A stretch of 64,000 nucleotides of DNA from Metabacillus fastidiosus NBRC 101226 (GTDB lineage: Bacteria; Bacillota; Bacilli; Bacillales; Bacillaceae): the NCBI RefSeq assembly GCF_001591625.1, contig NZ_BCVG01000010.1:1-64000 (forward strand). The letters are read 5' to 3'. How positions within the stretch are numbered: the first letter of the stretch is position 1; every line of letters starts with the position of its first letter. The translations under genes and the position numbers were made by a program. The notes beneath the pieces are model-generated. The model had not been told where the DNA came from, searched no databases, and saw only the letters and a list, made by a program, of their open reading frames with translations. Shown piece by piece: positions 1 to 7,487 of the stretch.

Positions 1-1
1 G

Positions 2-46
2 AGAGAAAAAGCATCAGCTAACTCTGAATACGTTTCACAAGTTTAA
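2..46 (+). CDS. C-terminal tail of an upstream gene (partial)
   Basis: The reading frame starting at base 2 stays open for 14 codons and stops at TAA 44-46 (tail ...SANSEYVSQV). A terminator hairpin follows about 30 bases later, which is what one expects at the end of a gene. The rest of the gene lies left of the window, so no function can be given. The other two frames also hit stops early, so this is an inference from position only. Confidence 0.35.
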   Translation, partial: REKASANSEYVSQV

Positions 47-73
47 TAACTGCTTTATAAATATGTACAGAGA

Positions 74-98
74 AGGCCATCAGTTTTGATGGTCTTTT
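74..98 (+). terminator. Rho-independent terminator
   Basis: Stem 74-82 pairs with 87-95 (one G-U pair) around a 4-base loop and is followed by a T-rich run. It probably ends the gene whose tail occupies 2-46. Confidence 0.55.
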
Positions 99-760
99 CT
101 TATTTTGCTAAGGATTGGATCTAAGATCTAGTTGGGGAAAGATTCTATCATCCATATTTGGCAGTATAATTAGCTCTTTTATTTTTTGCTAGTTAAAATA
201 GAAGATATAAAGAAACTTATATAGTATATCTATGTTTAGTTAATAAGATCTATAGTGAAAATTAGATTAAAATACAGATATTTCCTAAATGAGGTTAGAA
301 AAAGCTCATAAAATGTCGAATATGATAATGTGGAATATGTCGAATAACAGAGAATAAGCTAGATATTTATTTTTTTAATGGAACAAAAGAAGTTAAGTTG
401 AGCTTACAAACAGCAGCAATTTAACATATTTTTCTTTCACCTAGAGAAAATTGGACTATTAAGAATGTTCTCCATTAGAAATTCACTTTAACTACAAAAA
501 TGTAAATATATTGAAAAATATCTGCTTTAAGTTGTGATTTTTCGGTAGTGTATAGTTCCTACAAAAAATTTTTTAGAATTTTTTTATAGGAACTTTTTTA
601 TAGAAATAAAATATGAAAAACAGGGAGAGCTTTGAAAAAACCCAGTGATAATGCGTTTTTCAAGATTTTTAATTTTTAATTTTAATGTTACAAGGAACCT
701 TTTTCTGGTCAGTGAATGATTAAAAAATAATAATTTTAATTTTCAAAATTTTAAAAACTA
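99..760. other. Gene-free AT-rich stretch
   Basis: No convincing coding frame on either strand. It contains a direct repeat of ATGTCGAAT at 313-321 and 337-345, and a terminator-like hairpin at 554-599 with no obvious gene in front of it. It may hold a decayed gene or an unrecognised small RNA; nothing more can be supported. Confidence 0.5.
554..599 (+). terminator. Terminator-like hairpin without an obvious gene
   Basis: AGTTCCTA at 554-561 pairs with TAGGAACT at 587-594. The stem can be extended by A/T pairs and a T run at 594-599 follows. No coding region precedes it on the + strand, so it may end a small RNA, a lost gene or readthrough transcription. Confidence 0.45.
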
Positions 761-789
761 TTGAAATGATGAAAAAGTGATGTTATGAT
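761..789 (+). promoter_or_regulatory. Sigma-A promoter of the NCS2 permease
   Basis: TTGAAA at 761-766, 17-base spacer, TATGAT at 784-789. Transcription would start near 796, leaving a leader of about 360 bases before the permease start codon. That is unusually long and suggests leader regulation. Confidence 0.5.
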
Positions 790-888
790 TCATTTATGAA
801 AAATGTTAGGAACCACGTTTCGTTATAAACAACAATATTTAACAATCCTGCTAAATATTGAATTCCTAGTATTTTCCATATAAGAAAA

Positions 889-902
889 AGATAGCGTTTA
901 CA
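889..902. promoter_or_regulatory. Possible cre (CcpA) site in the permease leader
   Basis: AGATAGCGTTTACA agrees with the cre consensus TGWAANCGNTNWCA at most fixed positions (first T and one A differ). It lies downstream of the predicted start of transcription, where bound CcpA would act as a roadblock. A degenerate motif can arise by chance in such AT-rich DNA. Confidence 0.25.
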
Positions 903-1158
903 TGTTTCGAGAATAATGGTATAAAGGAGGAGAGAAATAAAAAAAGCGGTAATTTTCGATAAATTGACAAATATCGCTTAGGGGTAAAAGTTTTGAAAAT
1001 TAGCAGACTAGTAGTGTTGAAGCAGTATCGCTGGAATACTTTGCAAAGCTATTGTTAAAAAGAGAGAATAATAAAACTGCAAAAATTCAGCAAGGGGAAT
1101 GGTTATACTTTTTGAGTATAATGGATAACAAGTTTGTTAACTAGAGGAGGATTTAGGG

Positions 1159-2505
1159 ATGAAAGATGAAAAACTAACGTTTTGGCAGTTACTTATTTTA
1201 GGTTTCCAACACGTATGTGTTATGTACGGGGGAGCAGTTGCGGTTCCGTTAATCATTGCACCAGCAATTGGTTTAACACAGCAACAACTAGTATACTTAA
1301 TTTCATTTGACTTATTTACTTGTGGTGTAGCAACTTTAATTCAAGTTATCGGATTCAAAGGGGTAGGTATTAAACTTCCAGCTATGATGGCAATTTCCTT
1401 TACAGTTGTTCAGCCGGTTATAGCGATTGGGCAGATTCACAGTATTACAGGGGTATTTGGAGCAGTTATCGTTTCTGGTCTTATCGTTGCAATCGCAGCA
1501 CAATTTGTTGGAAAGGTTTTACCATACTTCCCACACTTAGTAACTGGAGCAATCGTATTTATTATCGGGGTCTCCCTCATGCCTGTTGCGATGAATAATG
1601 CAGCTGGTGGTGTAGGAGCTGAAGATTTCGGTTCAATGAGTAACTTAGGATTAGCACTTGCGACATTGCTATTATTCTTAATATTCAACATGTTCTTAAA
1701 AGGCTTTTTGAAAGCGGTATCAGTACTTTTTGCAATGGCACTCGGTACACTCATTGCTTCTTTCATGGGCAAGGTAGATGGTTCTATTATCGGTCAATCT
1801 GATTGGGTAACACCAATTAAGCCATTCTACTTCGGTATGCCGACATTCGATATTCCGTCTATCATTACAATGACAGTTATTGCTATGATTATCATGATTG
1901 AAAGTATCGGTGTATTCATGGCATTAGGGGAAATCAGTAAACAGCATATCGGTGACTATGAAGTTAAAAAAGGTTTACGTGCAGAAGGTCTAGGAGCAGT
2001 ATTCAGTGGTGTGTTCAACTCATTTAACCACTCAACATTCTCACAAAACGTTGGACTTGTTTTCTTAACAGGTGTTACAAATAGATTCGTTGTAGCAATG
2101 GGTGGGGTAATCCTTTTACTACTAGGTCTATTACCAAAGGTTGCAGCTGTTGCAACAATGATTCCAGCACCAGTTCTTGGTGGAGCTATGATCCCGATGT
2201 TCGGTATGTTAATCGCTGCTTCTTTAAGAATTATTGCACAATCTGATTTATCAAAACCTTCTAACCAATTAATTATCGCTGTTGGTGTTGGTGTTGGTTT
2301 AGCAATTAAAGGTGTACCAGGTGCTTTCGAAGCATTCCCAGATACAGCTAAAATGTTAGTTGGTAACGGTGTTGTTATGGGTACTCTTGTTCTATTCGTT
2401 CTTAACTTAGTGTTAAATGGTAAAGGTGATAGCCACTCTCATGAAGCAAATGAGGAAGATGTTTTACAAGAGTTGGAAACGGATAAAATCGAGGCAAAAG
2501 CATAA
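1159..2505 (+). CDS. NCS2 family nucleobase:cation symporter (xanthine/uracil/urate type)
   Basis: A 448-residue, very hydrophobic protein of the usual NCS2 length, with roughly 12 to 14 membrane segments. Two family marks are visible: the N-terminal GFQHVCVMYGGAVAVPLI block and the NHSTFSQNVGLVFLTGV block near residues 290-306 (NCS2 signature region). It should import a purine, pyrimidine or related ring compound with a cation; the exact substrate cannot be read from sequence. The tail is short, charged and His/Glu rich. The start ATG has AGAGGAGG upstream. It lies ahead of an IclR regulator and a carbon-catabolic run; if the substrate is urate, xanthine or allantoin, glyoxylate from purine breakdown could feed that run, but this is inference. 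Confidence 0.9.
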   Translation: MKDEKLTFWQLLILGFQHVCVMYGGAVAVPLIIAPAIGLTQQQLVYLISFDLFTCGVATLIQVIGFKGVGIKLPAMMAISFTVVQPVIAIGQIHSITGVFGAVIVSGLIVAIAAQFVGKVLPYFPHLVTGAIVFIIGVSLMPVAMNNAAGGVGAEDFGSMSNLGLALATLLLFLIFNMFLKGFLKAVSVLFAMALGTLIASFMGKVDGSIIGQSDWVTPIKPFYFGMPTFDIPSIITMTVIAMIIMIESIGVFMALGEISKQHIGDYEVKKGLRAEGLGAVFSGVFNSFNHSTFSQNVGLVFLTGVTNRFVVAMGGVILLLLGLLPKVAAVATMIPAPVLGGAMIPMFGMLIAASLRIIAQSDLSKPSNQLIIAVGVGVGLAIKGVPGAFEAFPDTAKMLVGNGVVMGTLVLFVLNLVLNGKGDSHSHEANEEDVLQELETDKIEAKA

Positions 2506-2735
2506 AGGTAACAGCAATTTTAAAACTTATTCATAAAATTATTCTATAGTTAAGTTTTCTGAAAAAAATTATTGTGCTTATTTTTATAGGGTGTTACAGA
2601 TATAGAAAATCTTATATCAATCATTCTGCTTATTAGGTTAATGCGCTTACTAGGGAATGATAAGGACTATAATTGAAGGATCAGAATGAGGAAGATCAGC
2701 TTAACGAAGAATAGTTTGGAATTAAATAATATAAC

Positions 2736-2879
2736 AGGTGATAATATAAGCTAGTTTAGCGGATGGGGAAAGCTATACACGGTTTAAAGGGATTTTATAA
2801 CCGAAAATTATCACTGAATTATTTAATGGGAATTCAAATTATAGAATGACTTCGGCGTTGTGTCCGAAGTCATTTTTTT
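2736..2879 (+). ncRNA. Candidate structured RNA ending in a terminator
   Basis: GTGATAAT (2738-2745) pairs with ATTATCAC (2807-2814) and encloses two small hairpins: TAGC/GCTA (2757-2760 with 2772-2775) and CGGTT/AACCG (2780-2784 with 2799-2803). That gives a three-way junction about 30 bases before a terminator. It could be a 3' UTR-derived small RNA, an attenuator for the iclR gene, or chance folding of AT-rich DNA. It does not match the purine, TPP, THF or SAM riboswitch consensus as I recall them. Confidence 0.25.
2846..2879 (+). terminator. Strong rho-independent terminator
   Basis: Perfect 10-bp stem (ATGACTTCGG 2846-2855 with CCGAAGTCAT 2864-2873) and a run of seven T. It separates permease transcription from the iclR gene. 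Confidence 0.85.
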
Positions 2880-3147
2880 ATGTAATATTTAATGATAAAT
2901 AGTCTGGATTTTTTGAATCTATATTAAGTTAGTATAAAAGATTTTTATACTTCGATTGCGACAGCAATAATGATGAGAGAAAAAAATTATGTAATCTTAA
3001 TGATAAGGATTTTGTGTAAAAATACTTATCCCTTCTACTATATATAGCAAGAAAACAGATGGTGGAAAAAATAGTTCATTAATATTAATCAGTACTATGG
3101 TATTATAGAGAAGAATTTATGTTCTTTATCGGAGGTTGACACATGAT

Positions 3148-3903
3148 ATGGTTAAGTCAGTGGACAGAGCATTAAGAATTATTACGATGGTGAGTACAAG
3201 AAAAGAGGGAATGGGTGTTACAGAACTGGCTGCTTTTCTTGATTTAAATAAAAGTACTATATTCAGACTATTAGCTACACTTGCAGAACATGGATTTATT
3301 GAGCAAGATCAAGAAACAAAAAAATACAGACTTGGATATAAGTATTTAGAATTAAGCTCTATGCTTCTTGAGTCGATCGATTTAAGAACTCAAGCCAAGC
3401 CATTTTTAAAGGAATTAGAATCACATACGAATGAAGTAATTCATCTGGTCGTTTATGATCAAGGTGAAGTAGTTTATATAGAAAAGCTTGAAGGAAATGA
3501 GACGTTAAGAACTCATTCACAGGTCGGAAGAAGAGCGCCGATACATTGTACAAGTGTTGGCAAAGTCATCTTAGCATATTTACCGGATGAAGAAATTTTG
3601 AATATTATTGAAAAGCATGGTTTGCCAAAGCATACGGAACAAACAATTTCAGATAAAGAGGCTTTTCTTGAAGAGCTGAACCGCATTAAGGAACAGGGCT
3701 ACGGAACAGAGTTCGAAGAGAATGAGCCTGGTATTACTTGTATAGCGGCACCGATCTTCGACAATTCAAAAAAAATCACAGCGGCAATCAGTATTTCGGG
3801 ACCAAGTATTCGTATGACAGATGAAAGATTAGCTGAACTTAAGACTGTTTTAATTGATATAGGAAATAAGATTTCAAAGAGGCTAGGTTATACTGAAAAC
3901 TAA
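3148..3903 (+). CDS. IclR family transcriptional regulator
   Basis: 251 residues, the family's usual length. The N-terminal winged helix-turn-helix (about residues 5-65, VTELAAFLDLNKSTIFRLL) is followed by the IclR effector domain with the typical QVGRRAPIHCTSVGKVILAYL block. ATG 3148 is chosen as start because GGAGG (3131-3135) would abut an upstream TTG at 3136; the spacing of 12 is long but usable. IclR proteins are usually small-molecule-responsive repressors or activators of adjacent catabolic genes. Here it lies between the permease and the transketolase/kinase run on the same strand, so these are its likely targets. The effector is unknown. Confidence 0.9.
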   Translation: MVKSVDRALRIITMVSTRKEGMGVTELAAFLDLNKSTIFRLLATLAEHGFIEQDQETKKYRLGYKYLELSSMLLESIDLRTQAKPFLKELESHTNEVIHLVVYDQGEVVYIEKLEGNETLRTHSQVGRRAPIHCTSVGKVILAYLPDEEILNIIEKHGLPKHTEQTISDKEAFLEELNRIKEQGYGTEFEENEPGITCIAAPIFDNSKKITAAISISGPSIRMTDERLAELKTVLIDIGNKISKRLGYTEN

Positions 3904-3960
3904 GGAAAATGTCGAATTGTATCATTCAGAATTTGGAAGTCGAATCTTAGGATAATATGG

Positions 3961-3989
3961 TGGACAAATTAAAGCGTTCACATTATAAT
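3961..3989 (+). promoter_or_regulatory. Promoter P1 with a cre in the spacer
   Basis: TGGACA at 3961-3966, 17-base spacer, TATAAT at 3984-3989. The spacer carries TTAAAGCGTTCACA (3969-3982), one mismatch from the cre consensus TGWAANCGNTNWCA. CcpA bound there would block RNA polymerase, so repression of the operon by preferred sugars is expected. Confidence 0.6.
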
Positions 3990-4090
3990 TTAAAATATAG
4001 TGTTGATAATGAAATAAAAACATCAGCACGAAGGAAATTTTCTATAGTAGTATCTTATTATTTTCATAGTGGAATTAGTAAGAAAAACAC

Positions 4091-4119
4091 TTGAAATATT
4101 CAGATATCAATGATAATAT
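4091..4119 (+). promoter_or_regulatory. Promoter P2 of the catabolic run
   Basis: TTGAAA at 4091-4096, 17-base spacer, TAATAT at 4114-4119, about 100 bases before the transketolase start. It may be used together with, or instead of, P1. Confidence 0.45.
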
Positions 4120-4146
4120 CAAATTAGAAATGCAGTTATGTAATGA

Positions 4147-4192
4147 GCAACGGTTTCTATAATTTTTTACAACAAAAATGAAACGCTGTTGC
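4147..4192 (+). repeat. Imperfect inverted repeat in the operon leader
   Basis: GCAACGGTTTC (4147-4157) is nearly complementary to GAAACGCTGTTGC (4180-4192), 25 bases before the transketolase start. It could be an operator (for example for the upstream IclR protein) or an mRNA hairpin. There is no T run after it, so it is not a standard terminator. Confidence 0.4.
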
Positions 4193-4216
4193 TTATTGTG
4201 AAACGAAGGAGGAATA

Positions 4217-5044
4217 ATGATGGCTTTTTCGAAAGAAAGAACTGAATTTTATAACGATTTAACTAAAAAAATTCGTCGACATATTGTTAAAATGACGAAT
4301 CATGCTGGAAGTGGGCATCCTGGTGGTTCTTTATCTGCAACTGAAACTTTAGCTGTTCTTTTCAATGATCATATGAACATTGATCCTAAGAACCCAGAGT
4401 GGAACGACCGTGACTGTTTCTTCCTATCTAAAGGGCATTGTACTCCAGTATACTACTCAGTACTTGCTGAATTAGGTTTCTTCCCAGTAGAAGAACTAAT
4501 GACATTTAGAGATGTAGATGGCAGATTACACGGACATCCGCATTCTGGTCACATTCCTGGTGTTGATATTTCTTCTGGTTCACTTGGCCAAGGTTTATCT
4601 GTTGCTAACGGTGTTGCTTTAGCAGCTAAACTTGATGGAAGCAACAGAAGATCTTATGTAATGATTGGTGATGGTGAGCTTCAAGAAGGTCAATTATGGG
4701 AAGCTGCTATGACAAGTGCACAATTCAACCTTGATAATGTTTGTGCAATTATCGACTGGAACAAAATCCAACTTGATGACTTTGTAGAAAACATTAAAGG
4801 CATGAAAGATCTTGGCGCGAAATATAAAGCGTTTGGCTGGCATGTAATTGAAATTGACGGACATGATATTAACCAAGTAGACGAAGCTTTCAAAGAAGCT
4901 AAACGTACGAAAGGTAAACCGACTGCAATCCTAGCTCATACAGTTAAAGGTAAAGGTATTTCCTTCATGGAAGATACAGCTGACTGGCACGGAATGGCTC
5001 CAAATGATGAGCAATTAGAAATCGCTTTAAAGGAGTTGGCATAA
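4217..5044 (+). CDS. Transketolase, N-terminal (ThDP pyrophosphate-binding) subunit
   Basis: 275 residues matching the N-terminal half of transketolase. It has the GSGHPGGSLSATETLAVLF block near residue 32 and the ThDP/Mg motif GDGELQEGQLWEAAM near residue 145. Split transketolases of this kind work as heterotetramers with the C-terminal subunit encoded next door, moving two-carbon ketol units between sugars. The start ATG follows AAGGAGGAATA. The C-terminal gene begins 2 bases after the stop, so they are co-translated. Split transketolases often serve dedicated catabolic routes rather than the pentose phosphate pathway, which fits the neighbouring acid-sugar genes; the true acceptor is unknown. 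Confidence 0.9.
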   Translation: MMAFSKERTEFYNDLTKKIRRHIVKMTNHAGSGHPGGSLSATETLAVLFNDHMNIDPKNPEWNDRDCFFLSKGHCTPVYYSVLAELGFFPVEELMTFRDVDGRLHGHPHSGHIPGVDISSGSLGQGLSVANGVALAAKLDGSNRRSYVMIGDGELQEGQLWEAAMTSAQFNLDNVCAIIDWNKIQLDDFVENIKGMKDLGAKYKAFGWHVIEIDGHDINQVDEAFKEAKRTKGKPTAILAHTVKGKGISFMEDTADWHGMAPNDEQLEIALKELA

Positions 5045-5045
5045 T

Positions 5046-5993
5046 ATGACTAAAATGGAAGCACCTCGTCAAGGTTTCGCTAATGCGTTAATTAAACTTG
5101 GTAAAGAACATAAAGATTTAGTAGTTCTAGATGCAGACTGCGCTAAATCAAATATGACAAATTTATTCAAAGCTGAATACCCAGAGCGTTTCTTTAACAT
5201 CGGGATTTCAGAGTGTGATATCGTAGGTACTGGTGCGGGTATGGCAGTAGCTGGTAAAGTGCCATTCGTTAATGCTTACGCAAACTTCTTAACTGGCCGT
5301 GCATTCGACCAAATGAGAATTTCTGTATGTTATTCTGACAAAAACGTAAAAATTTGTGGACACAACGCTGGTACGTCAGCTGCTCAAGAAGGAGCAACAC
5401 ACTTACCACTTGAAGATATTTCATTAATGCGTTCACTTCCAAACATGACTGTAATCGTTCCTGCTGATTCACTTGAAATGGAAAAAGCAGTAGAAGCAGC
5501 ATACAACTTTGAGGGACCTGTATACCTTCGTGTAGGTAAATTACCTGTACCGGTTGTTACAAAGCCTGAAGATAAATTTGAAATCGGTAAAGCAATTAAA
5601 TACCGTGACGGTTCTGATGTTACTCTTATCTCAACTGGTATTATGCTTGACGAAACATTCAAAGCTGCTGAAGAATTAGCTAAACAAGGTGTGGAAGCTG
5701 AAGTATTACACATTCACACTATTAAACCAATTGATAAAGAAGCTATTCTTGCTTCTGCTACAAAAACTGGTAAAGTTGTAACAGTTGAAGAGCATTCAAT
5801 TATTGGTGGTTTAGGTAGTGCTGTAGCTGAAGTATTAGCTGAAAACCATCCAGTACCATTAAGAAGAATCGGTACAAACGACCGCTTCGGTGTATCTGGT
5901 AAAATGGATGAGCTTTTAGACTTATTCGAATTAAGAGCTGCACGTATTATTAAAACTGCTAATGAATTAGTAGGTGCAAAAGTTAATAACTAA
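5046..5993 (+). CDS. Transketolase, C-terminal (pyrimidine-binding) subunit
   Basis: 315 residues with the transketolase pyrimidine domain (about 5-165) and the C-terminal transketolase domain (about 185-305). The catalytic glutamate that activates ThDP is present in FFNIGISECDIVGTGAGMA, and GHNAGTSAAQEGATHLPLED is typical of split enzymes. It must pair with the product of the preceding gene to form an active site. Spacing to that gene is 2 bases and to the kinase gene 32 bases, so it belongs to one operon. No missing key residue was noticed. Confidence 0.9.
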   Translation: MTKMEAPRQGFANALIKLGKEHKDLVVLDADCAKSNMTNLFKAEYPERFFNIGISECDIVGTGAGMAVAGKVPFVNAYANFLTGRAFDQMRISVCYSDKNVKICGHNAGTSAAQEGATHLPLEDISLMRSLPNMTVIVPADSLEMEKAVEAAYNFEGPVYLRVGKLPVPVVTKPEDKFEIGKAIKYRDGSDVTLISTGIMLDETFKAAEELAKQGVEAEVLHIHTIKPIDKEAILASATKTGKVVTVEEHSIIGGLGSAVAEVLAENHPVPLRRIGTNDRFGVSGKMDELLDLFELRAARIIKTANELVGAKVNN

Positions 5994-6025
5994 TTGTTAT
6001 TTGGATATGAAAGGGGGAGGGTTTT

Positions 6026-7474
6026 TTGCCAAACGCAACTCATTATCAAGATATGAAGGATGCATTGGAAAATCCTCTCTTCTCTAAATCAGATGATAGT
6101 CTAAGAGGCCAAATTAGAGATCATTTAAAACAGACAAAACATAAATTTATCGTTTTAGATGATGATCCAACTGGTGTTCAAACTGTACATGACATTTATG
6201 TTATTACAGACTGGAGCAAAGATTGGATTAAAAAAGGCTTATCTGATGAGAGAAGTGTACTTTATATTTTAACTAACACGAGAAGTTACAACGAAGAAAA
6301 AGCGGAAAGAATTAATAGAGAGATTGTCGAAAATGTTGTTGCAGTTACGAAAGAAATGGGAATTGAGTTCACATTTATTAGTAGAGGCGATTCTACACTT
6401 CGCGGACATTATCCACTTGAAATTGATGTTATGCAAGATCAATTAAAAAAATCTGCTGATATTGAGATTTCAGGTCATTTAATTATTCCAGCTTTCTTTG
6501 AAGGTCATCGTTATACACTTGATAATACACATTATTTAGGTGTAGATGGTAAGCTTGTACCTGTTAGTGAAACAGAATTTGCAAACGACTCTGTTTTTGG
6601 TTTTAAGACAGCTGATCTCCCAAAATGGGTAGAAGAGAAGACAAATGGAGAAGTAAAATCTGATAAAGCAATTGTCATTTCATTGGAAGATATTCACACT
6701 GGCGGAGTAGATAAAGTATATGATATTCTAGTCTCAGCTAGTGATAATGCTCCGATAATTGTCAATGCTAAATCATATTATGACTTGGACATTTTATCTC
6801 TAGCAGTCTTAAAGGCTATTGATTCAGGCAAACATTTCTTATTTAGAACTGCCGCTTCATTAGTAAAATCAATTGCAGGTATTGCTGACAGACCATATTT
6901 AACAGCAAAAGAAATCGTTGCAGATGATGAAAGTAAAAACAATGGTGGATTCATCATTGTTGGATCACATACGAATAAAACAACTAGCCAAATTAATGAA
7001 TTAATGAAGAGATATCCGATTGAGCAAATAGAGATTAATGTTCCTAAAATTCTAGATGATTCAACTAGAGCTGAAGAACTGAATCGTGTTTGCCAATTAG
7101 TTGATGAAAATGTTTCTTCTGGTCGCGATACTCTAGTTTATACGAGCAGAGATGTTATTATCGCAAAAGATAAAGAAGAAAACTTAAAAATCAGCCAATC
7201 TGTTTCAGGTTCATTAGTTGAAGTTGTTCAATCATTAAAAGTTAAGCCTAAGTTTATTATTGCTAAAGGCGGTATTACTTCTAGTGATGTAGCAACTGCT
7301 GGATTAGAAATTAAATATGCTAAAATTTTAGGGCAAGCAATTGCTGGTGTTCCAGTATGGTTAACTGGTCCGGAAGCTAAATTCAAAGACACTCCTTACA
7401 TTGTCTTCCCAGGTAATGTAGGCGAGAAAGAATCAATTGCTCAAATTTTTGAAAATATAAAAAAAGACCAATAA
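6026..7474 (+). CDS. DUF1537 family four-carbon acid sugar kinase (OtnK/DtnK-like)
   Basis: 482 residues with the DUF1537 N-terminal sugar-binding domain (FIVLDDDPTGVQTVHDIYV near residue 40, FISRGDSTLRGHYPLE near 115) and the C-terminal nucleotide-binding domain (FIIAKGGITSSDVA near 410, VWLTGPEAKF, FPGNVGEKESI). Members phosphorylate four-carbon acids such as 3-oxo-tetronate or D-threonate, and some act on 3-oxo-isoapionate. The start is TTG 6026, supported by GGGGGAGG six bases upstream. The usual neighbours (class II aldolase OtnC, or PdxA2) are missing; two ThDP enzymes stand there instead. The specific substrate is therefore open. Confidence 0.88.
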   Translation: MPNATHYQDMKDALENPLFSKSDDSLRGQIRDHLKQTKHKFIVLDDDPTGVQTVHDIYVITDWSKDWIKKGLSDERSVLYILTNTRSYNEEKAERINREIVENVVAVTKEMGIEFTFISRGDSTLRGHYPLEIDVMQDQLKKSADIEISGHLIIPAFFEGHRYTLDNTHYLGVDGKLVPVSETEFANDSVFGFKTADLPKWVEEKTNGEVKSDKAIVISLEDIHTGGVDKVYDILVSASDNAPIIVNAKSYYDLDILSLAVLKAIDSGKHFLFRTAASLVKSIAGIADRPYLTAKEIVADDESKNNGGFIIVGSHTNKTTSQINELMKRYPIEQIEINVPKILDDSTRAEELNRVCQLVDENVSSGRDTLVYTSRDVIIAKDKEENLKISQSVSGSLVEVVQSLKVKPKFIIAKGGITSSDVATAGLEIKYAKILGQAIAGVPVWLTGPEAKFKDTPYIVFPGNVGEKESIAQIFENIKKDQ

Positions 7475-7487
7475 GGGAGAGATTTTA

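Larger units (their letters stand above)
2506..3147. other. Intergenic region between permease and iclR gene
   Basis: No coding frame found. It holds a possible three-way-junction RNA fold (2736-2815) and a strong terminator (2846-2879) more than 300 bases after the permease stop. Confidence 0.5.
3904..4216. other. Regulatory region ahead of the catabolic run
   Basis: Non-coding. It contains two predicted sigma-A promoters (3961-3989, 4091-4119), a cre-like site inside the first, TGTCGAAT-type direct repeats at 3910-3917 and 3938-3945, and an imperfect inverted repeat at 4147-4192. Confidence 0.6.

Noticed and set aside
803-832. Sequence resembling part of a preQ1 riboswitch (GTGGTTC core on the minus strand)
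   Set aside because: The C-rich segment, matching stem and AAAAAACTAAGGAG tail are absent and no queuosine gene is near.
796-1158. Purine riboswitch in the NCS2 permease leader
   Set aside because: The conserved core (UAUAA, GAUAUGG, UUUCUACC and related bases) is not found, although a long leader would have suited it.
3136-3147. TTG start of the IclR gene
   Set aside because: It directly abuts the SD, leaving no spacing; ATG 3148 is better.
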